Below the pieces are notes generated by a model. That model was not told where the DNA came from and did not search any database. It was given only the letters and a program-made list of their open reading frames with translations. A stretch of 64,000 nucleotides of DNA. Source: Streptomyces vinaceus (GTDB taxonomy: Bacteria > Actinomycetota > Actinomycetes > Streptomycetales > Streptomycetaceae). Within the stretch, counting starts at the first letter, position 1, and every line of letters starts with the position of its first letter. This document shows positions 34,695 to 42,858 of the stretch, in pieces. The DNA lies in contig NZ_CP023692.1 in the NCBI RefSeq assembly GCF_008704935.1, forward strand, positions 6,735,501-6,799,500. The letters are read 5' to 3'. Made by a program: the position numbers and the translations under genes.

Positions 34695-35648
34695 GTGGTG
34701 CGCACCGAGGAATGGCGACGTTTCCGCGGAACTCTTCTCGGGATCCTGATCGTCGCCACCGCCTACTACGCCTCAGGACGGATCGGCCTCCTGCTGCGCG
34801 TGGTGGTCGAGGGCGCGGTGGTGACCCCGCTGTGGCTGCCCACCGGCATCGCGGTCGCCGCCCTGCTGTGGTTCGGACCGCGCATCTGGCCGGGCATCGC
34901 CCTCGGGACGTTCTTCGCCATCGAACACCTCGCCAGCTTCCAGCTCGCCGACGTCGGCATCATCGTGGGCAACACCCTCGCGCCGCTGTGCGCGTACGTA
35001 CTGCTGCGCCGCGTGGGCTTCCGCATCGAGATCGACCGGCTGCGGGACGGCCTGGCCCTCGTCTTCCTGGGCGGGCTGGTGCCGATGCTGCTCAGCGCGT
35101 CCATCGGCACGGGGGTGCTGGTGGCCACCGGGGACCTGGCCCCCGCCGCGTTCTGGCCGGTGTGGTCGGCGTGGTGGGCGGGCGACGCGATGGGGGTGCT
35201 GGTGCTGACCCCGTTGCTGCTCGTCGTGCCCCGGGTGCGCGTGCCGCAGGACGCCTACCGGGTGGCCGAGGGGGTGGGGCTGACCGTCGCCGCCGGCTGC
35301 GTCGCCCTCGTCGCCACCCGGAGTTCGCTGTCGCTGCTCTTCCTCGTCTTCCCGCTGCTGATCTGGTCGGCCGTACGCTTCCAGCTGGCCGGCAGCGCAC
35401 CCTGCGTCCTGCTCGTGTCCGTCCTCGCGATCTCGGCGGCGACCGACGAGGTCGGACCGTTCGCCGACCACTCCCTCTTCGAGATCATGGTCAACCTCCA
35501 GGCGCTCAACGGCTCGGCGGCCCTGACGGCCCTGCTGCTGTCCGCCATGGTCACCGAGCAGAACAACATCCGCGCGGAGATCGAGCGGGTGTGCGAGGAC
35601 CTGGCCGAGGTCGTCGAACGGCTGGCCCCGGGCCGGCCGGGAGACTGA
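34695..35648 (+). CDS. Stand-alone MASE1 membrane sensor protein
   Basis: This 317-residue protein is almost entirely the MASE1 membrane sensor domain, with about eight hydrophobic helices and the signature LWLPTGIAVAALLWFGPRIWPGIALG near 42-67. A short C-terminal helix (VTEQNNIRAEIERVCEDLAEVVERL) follows, and no GGDEF, kinase or phosphatase output domain. MASE1 domains normally sit in front of such outputs. The start is GTG 34695 or 34698. Output may be supplied in trans by the preceding SpoIIE phosphatase (inference). Confidence 0.85.
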   Translation: MVRTEEWRRFRGTLLGILIVATAYYASGRIGLLLRVVVEGAVVTPLWLPTGIAVAALLWFGPRIWPGIALGTFFAIEHLASFQLADVGIIVGNTLAPLCAYVLLRRVGFRIEIDRLRDGLALVFLGGLVPMLLSASIGTGVLVATGDLAPAAFWPVWSAWWAGDAMGVLVLTPLLLVVPRVRVPQDAYRVAEGVGLTVAAGCVALVATRSSLSLLFLVFPLLIWSAVRFQLAGSAPCVLLVSVLAISAATDEVGPFADHSLFEIMVNLQALNGSAALTALLLSAMVTEQNNIRAEIERVCEDLAEVVERLAPGRPGD

Positions 35649-35899
35649 CCGGCCCCACCTGACGCCCGCTCAGAGCGAGCAGGGCGGGCAGCGCGGCTCG
35701 GCGGCGGGCCGGTCGGCGCCGGTCGGACCGTGGCATCGGGGTCCTCCGGGGCGGCGTCCCTGCGGGGCGGCGGCCCGATGACGCCGCAGGCGGCGAGAGG
35801 TGACGGGCCGTCGGCCGGGTGTCGCCCGTACCGGTGCCGCCGTACCGCCGCGCCGGCTCCTCCCGTCCCGCTGCCGGACGTTCCTCCCGCCACGCAACG

Positions 35900-35940
35900 C
35901 ACCCACCCGGCAGCGGAGGAGCTCCGCTGCCGGGTGGGTG
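35900..35940. terminator. Perfect 19-bp hairpin, probably bidirectional terminator
   Basis: The arm 35900-35918 (starting CACCCACCCGGCAGCG) and its exact inverse 35922-35940 form a 19-pair stem with a three-base GAG loop. It lies between the converging MASE1 (+) and RDD (-) genes. The rest of 35649-35968 holds no supported gene. Confidence 0.8.
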
Positions 35941-35968
35941 GGGGGAGAGTGGGGGGAGAGGGGCGGCC

Positions 35969-36619
35969 TCAGCCCTTGGGGACCTGGATGACGACGGTGT
36001 TGCACACCTTGTCGGCGAAGGTCTGCTTCTTCTCGTCCCACAGCGGCCACAGGAAGCCGACGTAGCAGGGGAGGCCGTCGAGGATGTGGGCCAGCTTGCG
36101 GACGAAGGCCATGCCGAAGCCGATGAAGGCGCCGTCGGCCTCGCGGCGCAGGCTGATGCCCAGGACCTTCTTGCCGATGGTCTGGCCCGTGGTGCCTTCC
36201 TTGTGGAGCTGGAAGATGCCCATGCCCAGCGCGTACAGCCAGCCGATCATGAAGAACACCCCGGGGCCGCCGTTCGCGGGGTCGCTGCTGGCGGCCAGGT
36301 CGATGAAGCCGAGGGCGTACATCGGACCGGCGATGATGAGCGCGTCGAGCAGGTACGCGCCGAAGCGCTGGCCCCAGTGGGCGAGCGGCGGCATGCCCGA
36401 GCCCGGCATGCCCGGCACGGCGGGCGCCGGGTAGGCGCCGTACGGCGGCGGGGTCTGCTGCGGGGGCTGGGGGTAGCCGTACTGCGGCTGGGCGCCCTGC
36501 GGGGGCTGCTGCGGGTAGCCGTACTGCGGGGGCACGCCCTGGGGGGCCTGCTGCGGGTAGCCGGGCTGACCCTGCGGGGGCTGCTGGCCGTACGGGTTGT
36601 TCGGGTCGCCGAAGCTCAT
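35969..36619 (-). CDS. RDD-family membrane protein with Pro/Gln repeat N-terminus
   Basis: This is a 216-residue protein. Residues 1-75 are a proline/glutamine/glycine/tyrosine repeat (YPQQ, PPQG, QYGYPQ). The RDD domain follows, with its hallmark residues (RFGAYLLDALII near 85-96, and TTGQTIGKKVLGISL) and three membrane helices. RDD proteins are small membrane proteins of uncertain, possibly transport, role; proline-rich versions are common in actinobacteria. ATG 36619 follows GGAGAG. It is divergent from the phospholipase gene. Confidence 0.87.
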   Translation of the reverse strand: MSFGDPNNPYGQQPPQGQPGYPQQAPQGVPPQYGYPQQPPQGAQPQYGYPQPPQQTPPPYGAYPAPAVPGMPGSGMPPLAHWGQRFGAYLLDALIIAGPMYALGFIDLAASSDPANGGPGVFFMIGWLYALGMGIFQLHKEGTTGQTIGKKVLGISLRREADGAFIGFGMAFVRKLAHILDGLPCYVGFLWPLWDEKKQTFADKVCNTVVIQVPKG

Positions 36620-36928
36620 GGCGAAATCTCTCCGGTGTCGGAAACGGGGACGTAGCGGATGGATCGGAGGAACATCACCATGTATCCGGTTTGCCCCCCT
36701 GAGCTGCCGCGATCTAGCGCGCATCATCGTGGTCGGTCCATCGGGCACTTGTCCAATCCGGCCATCCGGCTTCATTTCGGTCCCGCCCCGCGCGCCGGGC
36801 GGCGGGACGGTGGCCGAATCCGATATGTGCGAATTCCCCGCCCTTCCAACCCGGTGGTAACTTCCGGGAGTTGATCTTGCCGGTCGCCCCTTCGCGGCGA
36901 TGGCGATCCCTCCTGCAAGGAAGTCACA
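36620..36928. other. Divergent intergenic region between RDD and phospholipase D genes
   Basis: This 309-base gap must hold both promoters. I can see the phospholipase ribosome-binding site (AAGGA near 36919) but cannot place hexamers with confidence. No open frame here looks coding. Confidence 0.4.
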
Positions 36929-38587
36929 GTGCACCGCCCTACCCAGTCCCGCCCGTCAGTTCACCGTCCGTCAGCCCTCTACGCGCGCGCGGCGGTCCCC
37001 GCGGCCCTGCTGGCCCTGTTCACCGCGGTCCCGGCCTCCGCGGCCCCGGCGCCCGGCTCGGGGCCGGCCGCCCCGGCGCCCCACCTCGACGCGGTGGAGC
37101 AGACGCTCCGCCAGGTTTCCCCCGGCCTCGAAGGCCGGGTCTGGGAGCGCACCGGCGGCAACGTCCTCGACGCCTCGACGCCCGGGAGTGGCGACTGGCT
37201 GCTGCAGACCCCCGGTTGCTGGGGCGACGCCACGTGCGGCGCGCGCCCCGGAACCGAGCGGCTGCTCGCGAAGATGACGGAGAACGTCTCCCGGGCGACG
37301 CGCACCGTCGACATATCGACCCTGGCGCCGTTCCCCAACGGCGCGTTCCAGGACGCGATCGTCGCGGGCCTCAAGTCCTCCGCCGCGCGCGGGAACAAGC
37401 TCAAGGTGCGGGTGCTCGTCGGCGCCGCCCCCGTCTACCACCTGAACGTCCTGCCCTCGAAGTACCGGGACGAGCTCGTGGCCAAGCTGGGCGCGGACGC
37501 CCGCAACGTCGACCTCAACGTCGCCTCGATGACGACCTCGAAGACGGCGTTCTCCTGGAACCACTCCAAGCTGCTCGTGGTCGACGGCCAGTCCGTGATC
37601 ACCGGCGGCATCAACGACTGGAAGGACGACTACCTGGAGACCGCCCACCCGGTCGCCGACGTCGACCTCGCCCTGCGTGGGCCGGCCGCCGCCTCCGCGG
37701 GCCGCTACCTGGACGAGCTGTGGTCCTGGACCTGCCAGAACAAGAGCAACATCGCCAGCGTCTGGTTCGCCTCCTCCAACGGCGCCGCCTGCATGCCCGC
37801 GATGGCCAAGGACACCGCCCCCGCCACGCCCGCGGCCGCCCCCGGCGACGTACCGGCCGTCGCCGTGGGCGGACTCGGCGTCGGCATCAAGCAGAGCGAC
37901 CCGTCCTCCGCCTTCCGGCCCACCCTCCCCAGCGCCCCCGACACGAAGTGCGTCGTCGGTCTGCACGACAACACCAACGCCGACCGCGACTACGACACCG
38001 TCAACCCGGAGGAGAGCGCCCTGCGGACGCTGATCTCCAGCGCGAAGGGGCACATCGAGATCTCCCAGCAGGACGTCAACGCGACCTGCCCGCCCCTGCC
38101 CCGCTACGACATCCGCGTCTACGACGCCCTCGCCGCCCGCATGGCGGCCGGGGTCAAGGTGCGCATCGTCGTCAGCGACCCCGCCAACCGCGGGGCCGTG
38201 GGCAGCGGCGGCTACTCGCAGATCAAGTCGCTCTCGGAGATCAGCGACACCCTGCGCGACCGCCTCGCCCTGCTGACCGGCGACCAGGGCGCGGCGAAGG
38301 CCACGATGTGCTCGAACCTCCAGCTGGCCACCTTCCGCAGCTCCCAGAGCCCGGCCTGGGCCGACGGCCACCCGTACGCGCAGCACCACAAGGTGGTCTC
38401 CGTCGACGACTCGGCCTTCTACATCGGCTCCAAGAACCTCTACCCGGCGTGGCTCCAGGACTTCGGCTACGTGGTGGAGAGTCCGGCGGCGGCCGCCCAG
38501 CTCAACGCCCAGCTCCTGGCCCCGCAGTGGCAGTACTCCCGGGCGACCGCCACGGTCGACCACGAACGCTCCCTCTGCCAGGCCTGA
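36929..38587 (+). CDS. Secreted HKD-type phospholipase D
   Basis: This 552-residue exported protein has a signal peptide at about 1-39, ending VPASAAP. Two HxKx4D catalytic motifs follow, as in streptomycete phospholipase D: H212-K214-D219 (NHSKLLVVD, followed by GGIND) and H486-K488-D493 (QHHKVVSVD, followed by GSKNLYP). It should hydrolyse or transphosphatidylate phospholipids outside the cell through a phosphohistidine intermediate. Length matches the secreted Streptomyces enzymes. GTG 36929 follows AAGGA. A strong hairpin follows the stop. Confidence 0.93.
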   Translation: MHRPTQSRPSVHRPSALYARAAVPAALLALFTAVPASAAPAPGSGPAAPAPHLDAVEQTLRQVSPGLEGRVWERTGGNVLDASTPGSGDWLLQTPGCWGDATCGARPGTERLLAKMTENVSRATRTVDISTLAPFPNGAFQDAIVAGLKSSAARGNKLKVRVLVGAAPVYHLNVLPSKYRDELVAKLGADARNVDLNVASMTTSKTAFSWNHSKLLVVDGQSVITGGINDWKDDYLETAHPVADVDLALRGPAAASAGRYLDELWSWTCQNKSNIASVWFASSNGAACMPAMAKDTAPATPAAAPGDVPAVAVGGLGVGIKQSDPSSAFRPTLPSAPDTKCVVGLHDNTNADRDYDTVNPEESALRTLISSAKGHIEISQQDVNATCPPLPRYDIRVYDALAARMAAGVKVRIVVSDPANRGAVGSGGYSQIKSLSEISDTLRDRLALLTGDQGAAKATMCSNLQLATFRSSQSPAWADGHPYAQHHKVVSVDDSAFYIGSKNLYPAWLQDFGYVVESPAAAAQLNAQLLAPQWQYSRATATVDHERSLCQA

Positions 38588-38612
38588 GCACCCTCCGACG
38601 ACTGCACGCCCC

Positions 38613-38639
38613 CGCCCCCGGCCCGCACCGCCGGGGGCG
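38613..38639 (+). terminator. Hairpin terminator after the phospholipase D gene
   Basis: CGCCCCCGGC (38613-38622) and GCCGGGGGCG (38630-38639) form a perfect 10-pair stem with a seven-base loop, 26 bases beyond the stop codon. Confidence 0.7.
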
Positions 38640-38780
38640 GTCCCCGCGACCGAACTGCTCGCGCGGTGCGCCCCCGGTGGCCGTACCCGCTTCATCCGGC
38701 GTTCGCCCGCCGCGCCCAAGCTGCTGCCCGGAACGACCCCTCATACCGGCCACCGCCGTGGCCCCCGCCCGGGAGCGACC

Positions 38781-39623
38781 ATGACCTCTGCCCCGACGCC
38801 CTCCGCCCGGCCGCGCGAACAGCGTCCGCGCCGGTACCTGATGTGCCGCCCCTCCCACTTCGAGGTGGTGTACGCGATCAACCCCTGGATGGACCCCGGG
38901 AAGCCGGTCGACGCGGGCCTCGCCGTCCTCCAGTGGGAGCGGCTGCGCGACCTGTACCGCGAGCTCGGGCACACCGTCGAGCTGATCGAGCCGGTGCCCG
39001 GCCTGCCCGACATGGTGTACGCGGCCAACGGGGCCACCGTCGTCGACGGCCGCGTCCTCGGAGCCCGCTTCCGCAACGCCGAGCGCCTCGCCGAGGGTCC
39101 CGCGTACCTGGACTGGTTCCGGGAGAACGGCTTCACCACGCTGCACGACCCGGAGTACGTCAACGAGGGCGAGGGCGACTTCCTCGTCACCGCCGGCCAC
39201 GTCCTGGCCGGACACGGGTTCCGCAGCGACGAGCGCGGCCACCGGGAGGCGGAGGCCTTCTTCGGCCGGCCCGTGATCAGTCTGGAGCTGGTCGACCCGC
39301 GCTACTACCACCTCGACACGGCGCTCGCCGTGCTCGACGGCGACGAGATCATGTACCACCCGGAGGCCTTCGCCCCCGGCAGCCGCGCCCTCCTGGAGAC
39401 GCTCTTCCCCGACGCGCTGCTCGTCTCCGCGCAGGATGCCGCCGTGTTCGGGCTGAACGCCGTCAGCGACGGTCTGAACGTGGTGCTCCCCGAGGCCGCC
39501 GAGGGGCTCGCTGGGCAGCTGCGCGAGCGCGGCTTCCACCCCATCGGCATGGACCTGTCCGAACTGCTCAAGGGCGGCGGCAGCGTCAAGTGCTGCACCC
39601 TGGAGATCCGGCCCCGGCCCTGA
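38781..39623 (+). CDS. Dimethylargininase-type amidinohydrolase
   Basis: This 280-residue guanidino-group-modifying enzyme has the pentein fold. It shows MCRPSHFEVVYAINPWM at about 21-37, the substrate-binding GLPDMVYAANGA, EGEGDFL, the catalytic-histidine region YYHLDTALAVLDGD and the C-terminal catalytic cysteine in GGGSVKCCTLE near 270. Relatives are N(G),N(G)-dimethylarginine dimethylaminohydrolase and ornithine-producing arginine deiminase-like enzymes. It should release citrulline, or ornithine and ammonia, from an arginine derivative. It is not in an obvious operon. ATG 38781 opens the frame after GGGAGCG. Confidence 0.88.
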   Translation: MTSAPTPSARPREQRPRRYLMCRPSHFEVVYAINPWMDPGKPVDAGLAVLQWERLRDLYRELGHTVELIEPVPGLPDMVYAANGATVVDGRVLGARFRNAERLAEGPAYLDWFRENGFTTLHDPEYVNEGEGDFLVTAGHVLAGHGFRSDERGHREAEAFFGRPVISLELVDPRYYHLDTALAVLDGDEIMYHPEAFAPGSRALLETLFPDALLVSAQDAAVFGLNAVSDGLNVVLPEAAEGLAGQLRERGFHPIGMDLSELLKGGGSVKCCTLEIRPRP

Positions 39624-39642
39624 CCGTTCCCGCACCTCGCGG

Positions 39643-39676
39643 GTGTGCCGCGGCCCCCGGCGGGGCCGCGGCACAC
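39643..39676. terminator. Perfect 15-bp hairpin between converging genes
   Basis: GTGTGCCGCGGCCCC (39643-39657; the first base may pair weakly) and GGGGCCGCGGCACAC (39662-39676) enclose a CGGC loop. It separates the plus-strand amidinohydrolase and the minus-strand secreted protein, so it probably works in both directions. Confidence 0.8.
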
Positions 39677-39702
39677 GGTGCGTGCGGATGCGCGGATGCG
39701 GC

Positions 39703-40203
39703 TCAGTGGAACAGCATCGAGGCGTCGCCGGCCGGCGTCGTGACCGAGCCGGGGCACAGGAAGCTGCCGGAGGTCCTGGTCGCGGTGAAGGCCTGGTTGA
39801 GGTACTTGCGGGTGGCTCCGTCACGGTTCCACGTGATGTTCGTGGCCTTGTAGCGGCAGGAGATGAAGCTCATCTTGCCCGTGATGTCGATGGCGTCGGT
39901 CCTGGCGAGGCCGGCGGCGTCGTCGAAGGTGAACGCGGGGTTGTTGTTGAGGGAGGCGGTGATGCCGCCGCTGCAGCCGAGGTTGCCGCCGGGCGTGTTG
40001 ATGGTGGTCCGGTCGACGGTCAGCGCGCTCGGGGGGTTGGCGCTGGTGCGTGCGTTGGTCCAGGTACAGGTGTTGCCGGCGACGACGATGACGCCGTCGA
40101 GCTGCTGGTCCGCGGTGGGGCCGAGGGCCGTCGCCGACGTCGCCGCGCCGACGATCACGGTCGCTGCCAGTACGGCCGCGCCCGGCCAGGTCGAGATCTT
40201 CAT
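39703..40203 (-). CDS. Small secreted protein, function unknown
   Basis: This 166-residue protein has a clear signal peptide (MKISTWPGAAVLAATVIVGAATSATALG). A beta-rich mature part follows, with four cysteines (GNTCTW, NLGCSGG, SFISCRY, SFLCPGS) that may form two disulphides. No family is recognised with certainty. GAGGAGCG precedes ATG 40203. The gene is monocistronic and bounded downstream by the bidirectional terminator. Confidence 0.75.
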   Translation of the reverse strand: MKISTWPGAAVLAATVIVGAATSATALGPTADQQLDGVIVVAGNTCTWTNARTSANPPSALTVDRTTINTPGGNLGCSGGITASLNNNPAFTFDDAAGLARTDAIDITGKMSFISCRYKATNITWNRDGATRKYLNQAFTATRTSGSFLCPGSVTTPAGDASMLFH

Positions 40204-40572
40204 GCTGTCGCTCCTCTTCGCCACGTCCTCGTGGGGTGTGAAGCGGGGCCTTGGGGGGCCTCGCCGGCGTGCGCCCGGCCTGACGGAGGCGGTTTCCGTA
40301 CCGGCGCGGGGAGAGAGCTTTCGAGACGCGCCAGGGAACGTCCCACAGGGACCTTGAAATGTCAGGCCCATGTCAAGCGATTGGCTGGAGTTCGCCCCCG
40401 GCCGGGACGGCGCGCAGCGGGCGCGAGCGCGTCGGCGGCTTCCGCTTTCCGCTGCGCGCGGTGTGGAACGGATCGGGGCCCGATGCGGTCTAGCCTTGTG
40501 CGCCGGCACAGGCGGCGCCGCCGGACCGCGGGTCCGTGCCGAACCGGCCAGCGCAGAGAGTTCCCCTGATCC
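40204..40572. other. Divergent intergenic region
   Basis: This 369-base gap lies between the secreted-protein gene (-) and the alpha/beta hydrolase gene (+). TAGCCT at about 40492 could be a -10 element for the hydrolase, but no matching -35 is convincing. I see no gene here. Confidence 0.4.
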
Positions 40573-41685
40573 GTGAGTCTCACCAGCAGTACGCTCCTGA
40601 TCCTCGTCCTCCTCGCCACGGTGCTGGCCTTCTCCGCCGCCGTGTGGCTCTGGCCGCGCCTCGGCCGCCGGGGCGCGCGGCCGGTGCTCGGCCGGGTCGG
40701 TGTCGTCCTGACGCTCCAGGTGCTGCTGCTCGCCTCCGTCGGCCTCGCCGCCAACCGGACCTTCCTGCTCTACGGGACCTGGGCGGACCTCGCCGGGACG
40801 CACAAGGCGGCGCCCTCCGCGGGCGAGGACCTGCCCGGCGGCGCGGCGGTCCGCGTCCTCGGCCGGCAGCCGACGGACGTGCCCGGCGGCGCGACGCCCC
40901 GCATCGGCGGTGAGATCGAGAAGATCACGGTGCGGGGCGAGGGGTCCAAGTCCGTCGTCCAGGCCTACGTGTACCTGCCCCCCGAGTACTTCCAGAAGGG
41001 GAAGGAGGACGCGAAGTTCCCCGCCACCGTGGTCCTGACCGGCTTCCCGGGGATGGCCGAGAACCTGCTCAAAGGGCTGGACTACCCGAGGACGGCGTGG
41101 AGGCTCGCCAAGCAGAAGAAGATGCCGCCGATGATCCTGGTGATGATGCAGCCCTCGGTGATACCGACCCGCAACAGCCAGTGCGTCGACGTGCCGGGCG
41201 GACCGCTCAGCGAGACCTTCTTCGGTACGGACCTGCCCAAGGCGATCTCCGGCGCCTACCGCGTCGGCACCTCGCCCTCGAACTGGGCCATCATGGGGGA
41301 CTCCACCGGGGGTTACTGCGCCCTGAAGACGGCCTTGCAGCATCCGGAGCACTACGCGGCCGGAGTGGGCCTGTCGACGGACTACAAGCCCGAGCTCGAC
41401 GCGGACTCGGGTGATCTCTTCCGTGGGAACGCCGCCGAGGAGAAACGATCCGACCTGCTGTGGAGCCTGGACAACCTGCCGCAGGGCACGTCCTCCTTCC
41501 TGGTGGCGAGCTCGAAGCAGGGCGAGCCGAACTACAAGGACACGCAGAAGTTCATCGCGAAGGTGAAGTCCCCGGCCCGCGTCTCGTCGATCACGCTCGA
41601 CAGCGGCGGCCACGGGTTCAACACCTGGCGGCGGGAGATCCCGCCCGCACTGGAGTGGCTCGGGGGCCGCATCGGCGCCGAGTGA
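40573..41685 (+). CDS. Membrane-anchored alpha/beta hydrolase (esterase D/antigen-85-like)
   Basis: This is a 370-residue protein. Residues 1-65 hold two hydrophobic helices that place the rest outside the membrane. The hydrolase domain carries the oxyanion region TVVLTGFPG, nucleophile elbow GDSTGGY (about 243-249), an acidic residue in the VASSKQGEP region and the final histidine in DSGGHGFNTW. The fold resembles esterase-D and mycolyltransferase-like hydrolases with unknown substrates in Streptomyces. GTG 40573 is the first start that includes the anchor helix. Confidence 0.85.
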   Translation: MSLTSSTLLILVLLATVLAFSAAVWLWPRLGRRGARPVLGRVGVVLTLQVLLLASVGLAANRTFLLYGTWADLAGTHKAAPSAGEDLPGGAAVRVLGRQPTDVPGGATPRIGGEIEKITVRGEGSKSVVQAYVYLPPEYFQKGKEDAKFPATVVLTGFPGMAENLLKGLDYPRTAWRLAKQKKMPPMILVMMQPSVIPTRNSQCVDVPGGPLSETFFGTDLPKAISGAYRVGTSPSNWAIMGDSTGGYCALKTALQHPEHYAAGVGLSTDYKPELDADSGDLFRGNAAEEKRSDLLWSLDNLPQGTSSFLVASSKQGEPNYKDTQKFIAKVKSPARVSSITLDSGGHGFNTWRREIPPALEWLGGRIGAE

Positions 41686-41775
41686 CCCTCCGGGGAGTAC
41701 GGGCCCCTCACCCGCGCGGCGCACGGCCGCGTACCGCGGATTGCGGCCCCGGCCCTCCCGGCGGAGGCTGGGGCC

Positions 41776-42024
41776 ATGCACCACGCGCCGATCCTCGTCC
41801 ACCCGCTCGCCCCGGCCGGCGGCCGCCGCGTCTCCCTGCGCGCCGAGGGCCAGGACACCGTCCTCGGCCTGGCCTTCGACGACGCCGACGTGATCGAGTT
41901 CCTGCGCCGGGCCGGGGTGCCCGACCCCGACGACGCGGTCCTCGGCGACTCGGAGCTCGTCGAATGGCAGGGCGAGGGGCCGCACCTCTACGCAGCGGAG
42001 CCGTCGGACACCGACATCCCGTGA
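41776..42024 (+). CDS. Small hypothetical protein
   Basis: This is an 82-residue acidic protein with no membrane helix or signal. It contains FDDADVIEFLRRAGVPDPDD and ends AAEPSDTDIP. GCGGAGG precedes the ATG at a normal distance and codon endings are GC-rich, which supports a real gene. No family is recognised. It sits alone between the hydrolase and the RraA-like gene, all on the same strand. Confidence 0.6.
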   Translation: MHHAPILVHPLAPAGGRRVSLRAEGQDTVLGLAFDDADVIEFLRRAGVPDPDDAVLGDSELVEWQGEGPHLYAAEPSDTDIP

Positions 42025-42122
42025 CTTCCCGCCCCGAACCCCCGCGCCCGGGCCGCCGGGCGGGCACCATGGGGGGCGGTGGCTGACCCAGCCGTCCGTT
42101 CGGGAGAAGAAGGGGAGACGGC

Positions 42123-42815
42123 ATGCTGAAGGCCTTCACCGACCTGTCCACGCCGCTCGTGGCCGATGCCTGCCTGCGTACCGGAGTGCCGGTGCGCGTG
42201 GCACCGCCCGGCATCCGCACGGTACTGCCCGGCCACCGGGTGGCCGGCCGCGCGTTGCCGGTGCGCCACTACGGCAGCGTCGACGTGTTCCTGGAGGCGT
42301 ACGGATCCGCCGAGCCCGGTGACGTCCTGGTCATCGACAACGGCGGCCGGACGGACGAGGCCTGCGTCGGCGACCTCGCGGCCCTCGAAGCCGAGAGCGC
42401 CGGTGTGAGCGGCCTCGTCGTCTGGGGGCTGCACCGCGACACGCCCGAGCTGGCCGAGATCGGCCTGCCCGTCTTCAGCTACGGAAGCCACCCGCCCGGG
42501 CCGGTACGGCTGGACGAACGCGAGCCCGAGGCGCTGGTCACCGCCCGGTTCGGCCCGCACCTCGTCGGCGGCTGGGACTTCGTCTTCGGCGACGCCGACG
42601 GGGTGCTGTTCGTACCCGCCGACCGGGTCGAAGAGGTGCTGGACGCCGCGCTCGGGATCCGGGGGACCGAGCGCGAACAGGCCCGCCGCATCCGCGCGGG
42701 CGAATCCCTGCGCACCCAGACGGCCTTCGCCGACTACCTGGTCCTGCGCGAGGCCGACCCCTCGTACACCTTCCGCCGGCACCTGCGCCGGATGGGCGGC
42801 GCCGTCGAGGAGTGA
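42123..42815 (+). CDS. RraA-like protein (HMG/CHA aldolase fold)
   Basis: This 230-residue protein is of the RraA/4-carboxy-4-hydroxy-2-oxoadipate aldolase superfamily. It has an N-terminal STPLVADA segment, the GDVLVIDNGG strand, ACVGDLAALEAESAGVSG, the substrate/metal R-D pair in WGLHRDTPE and FGDADGVLFVPADRVEEVL. Family members are either divalent-metal aldolases or decarboxylases in aromatic catabolism, or RNase E regulators. With no clear pathway neighbour the role is open. GAGAAGAAGGGG supplies the ribosome-binding site for ATG 42123. Confidence 0.85.
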   Translation: MLKAFTDLSTPLVADACLRTGVPVRVAPPGIRTVLPGHRVAGRALPVRHYGSVDVFLEAYGSAEPGDVLVIDNGGRTDEACVGDLAALEAESAGVSGLVVWGLHRDTPELAEIGLPVFSYGSHPPGPVRLDEREPEALVTARFGPHLVGGWDFVFGDADGVLFVPADRVEEVLDAALGIRGTEREQARRIRAGESLRTQTAFADYLVLREADPSYTFRRHLRRMGGAVEE

Positions 42816-42858
42816 CGGCGCCGTCGGGGGTGACGGCGCCGCCGGGCGTCCGGCCGGA

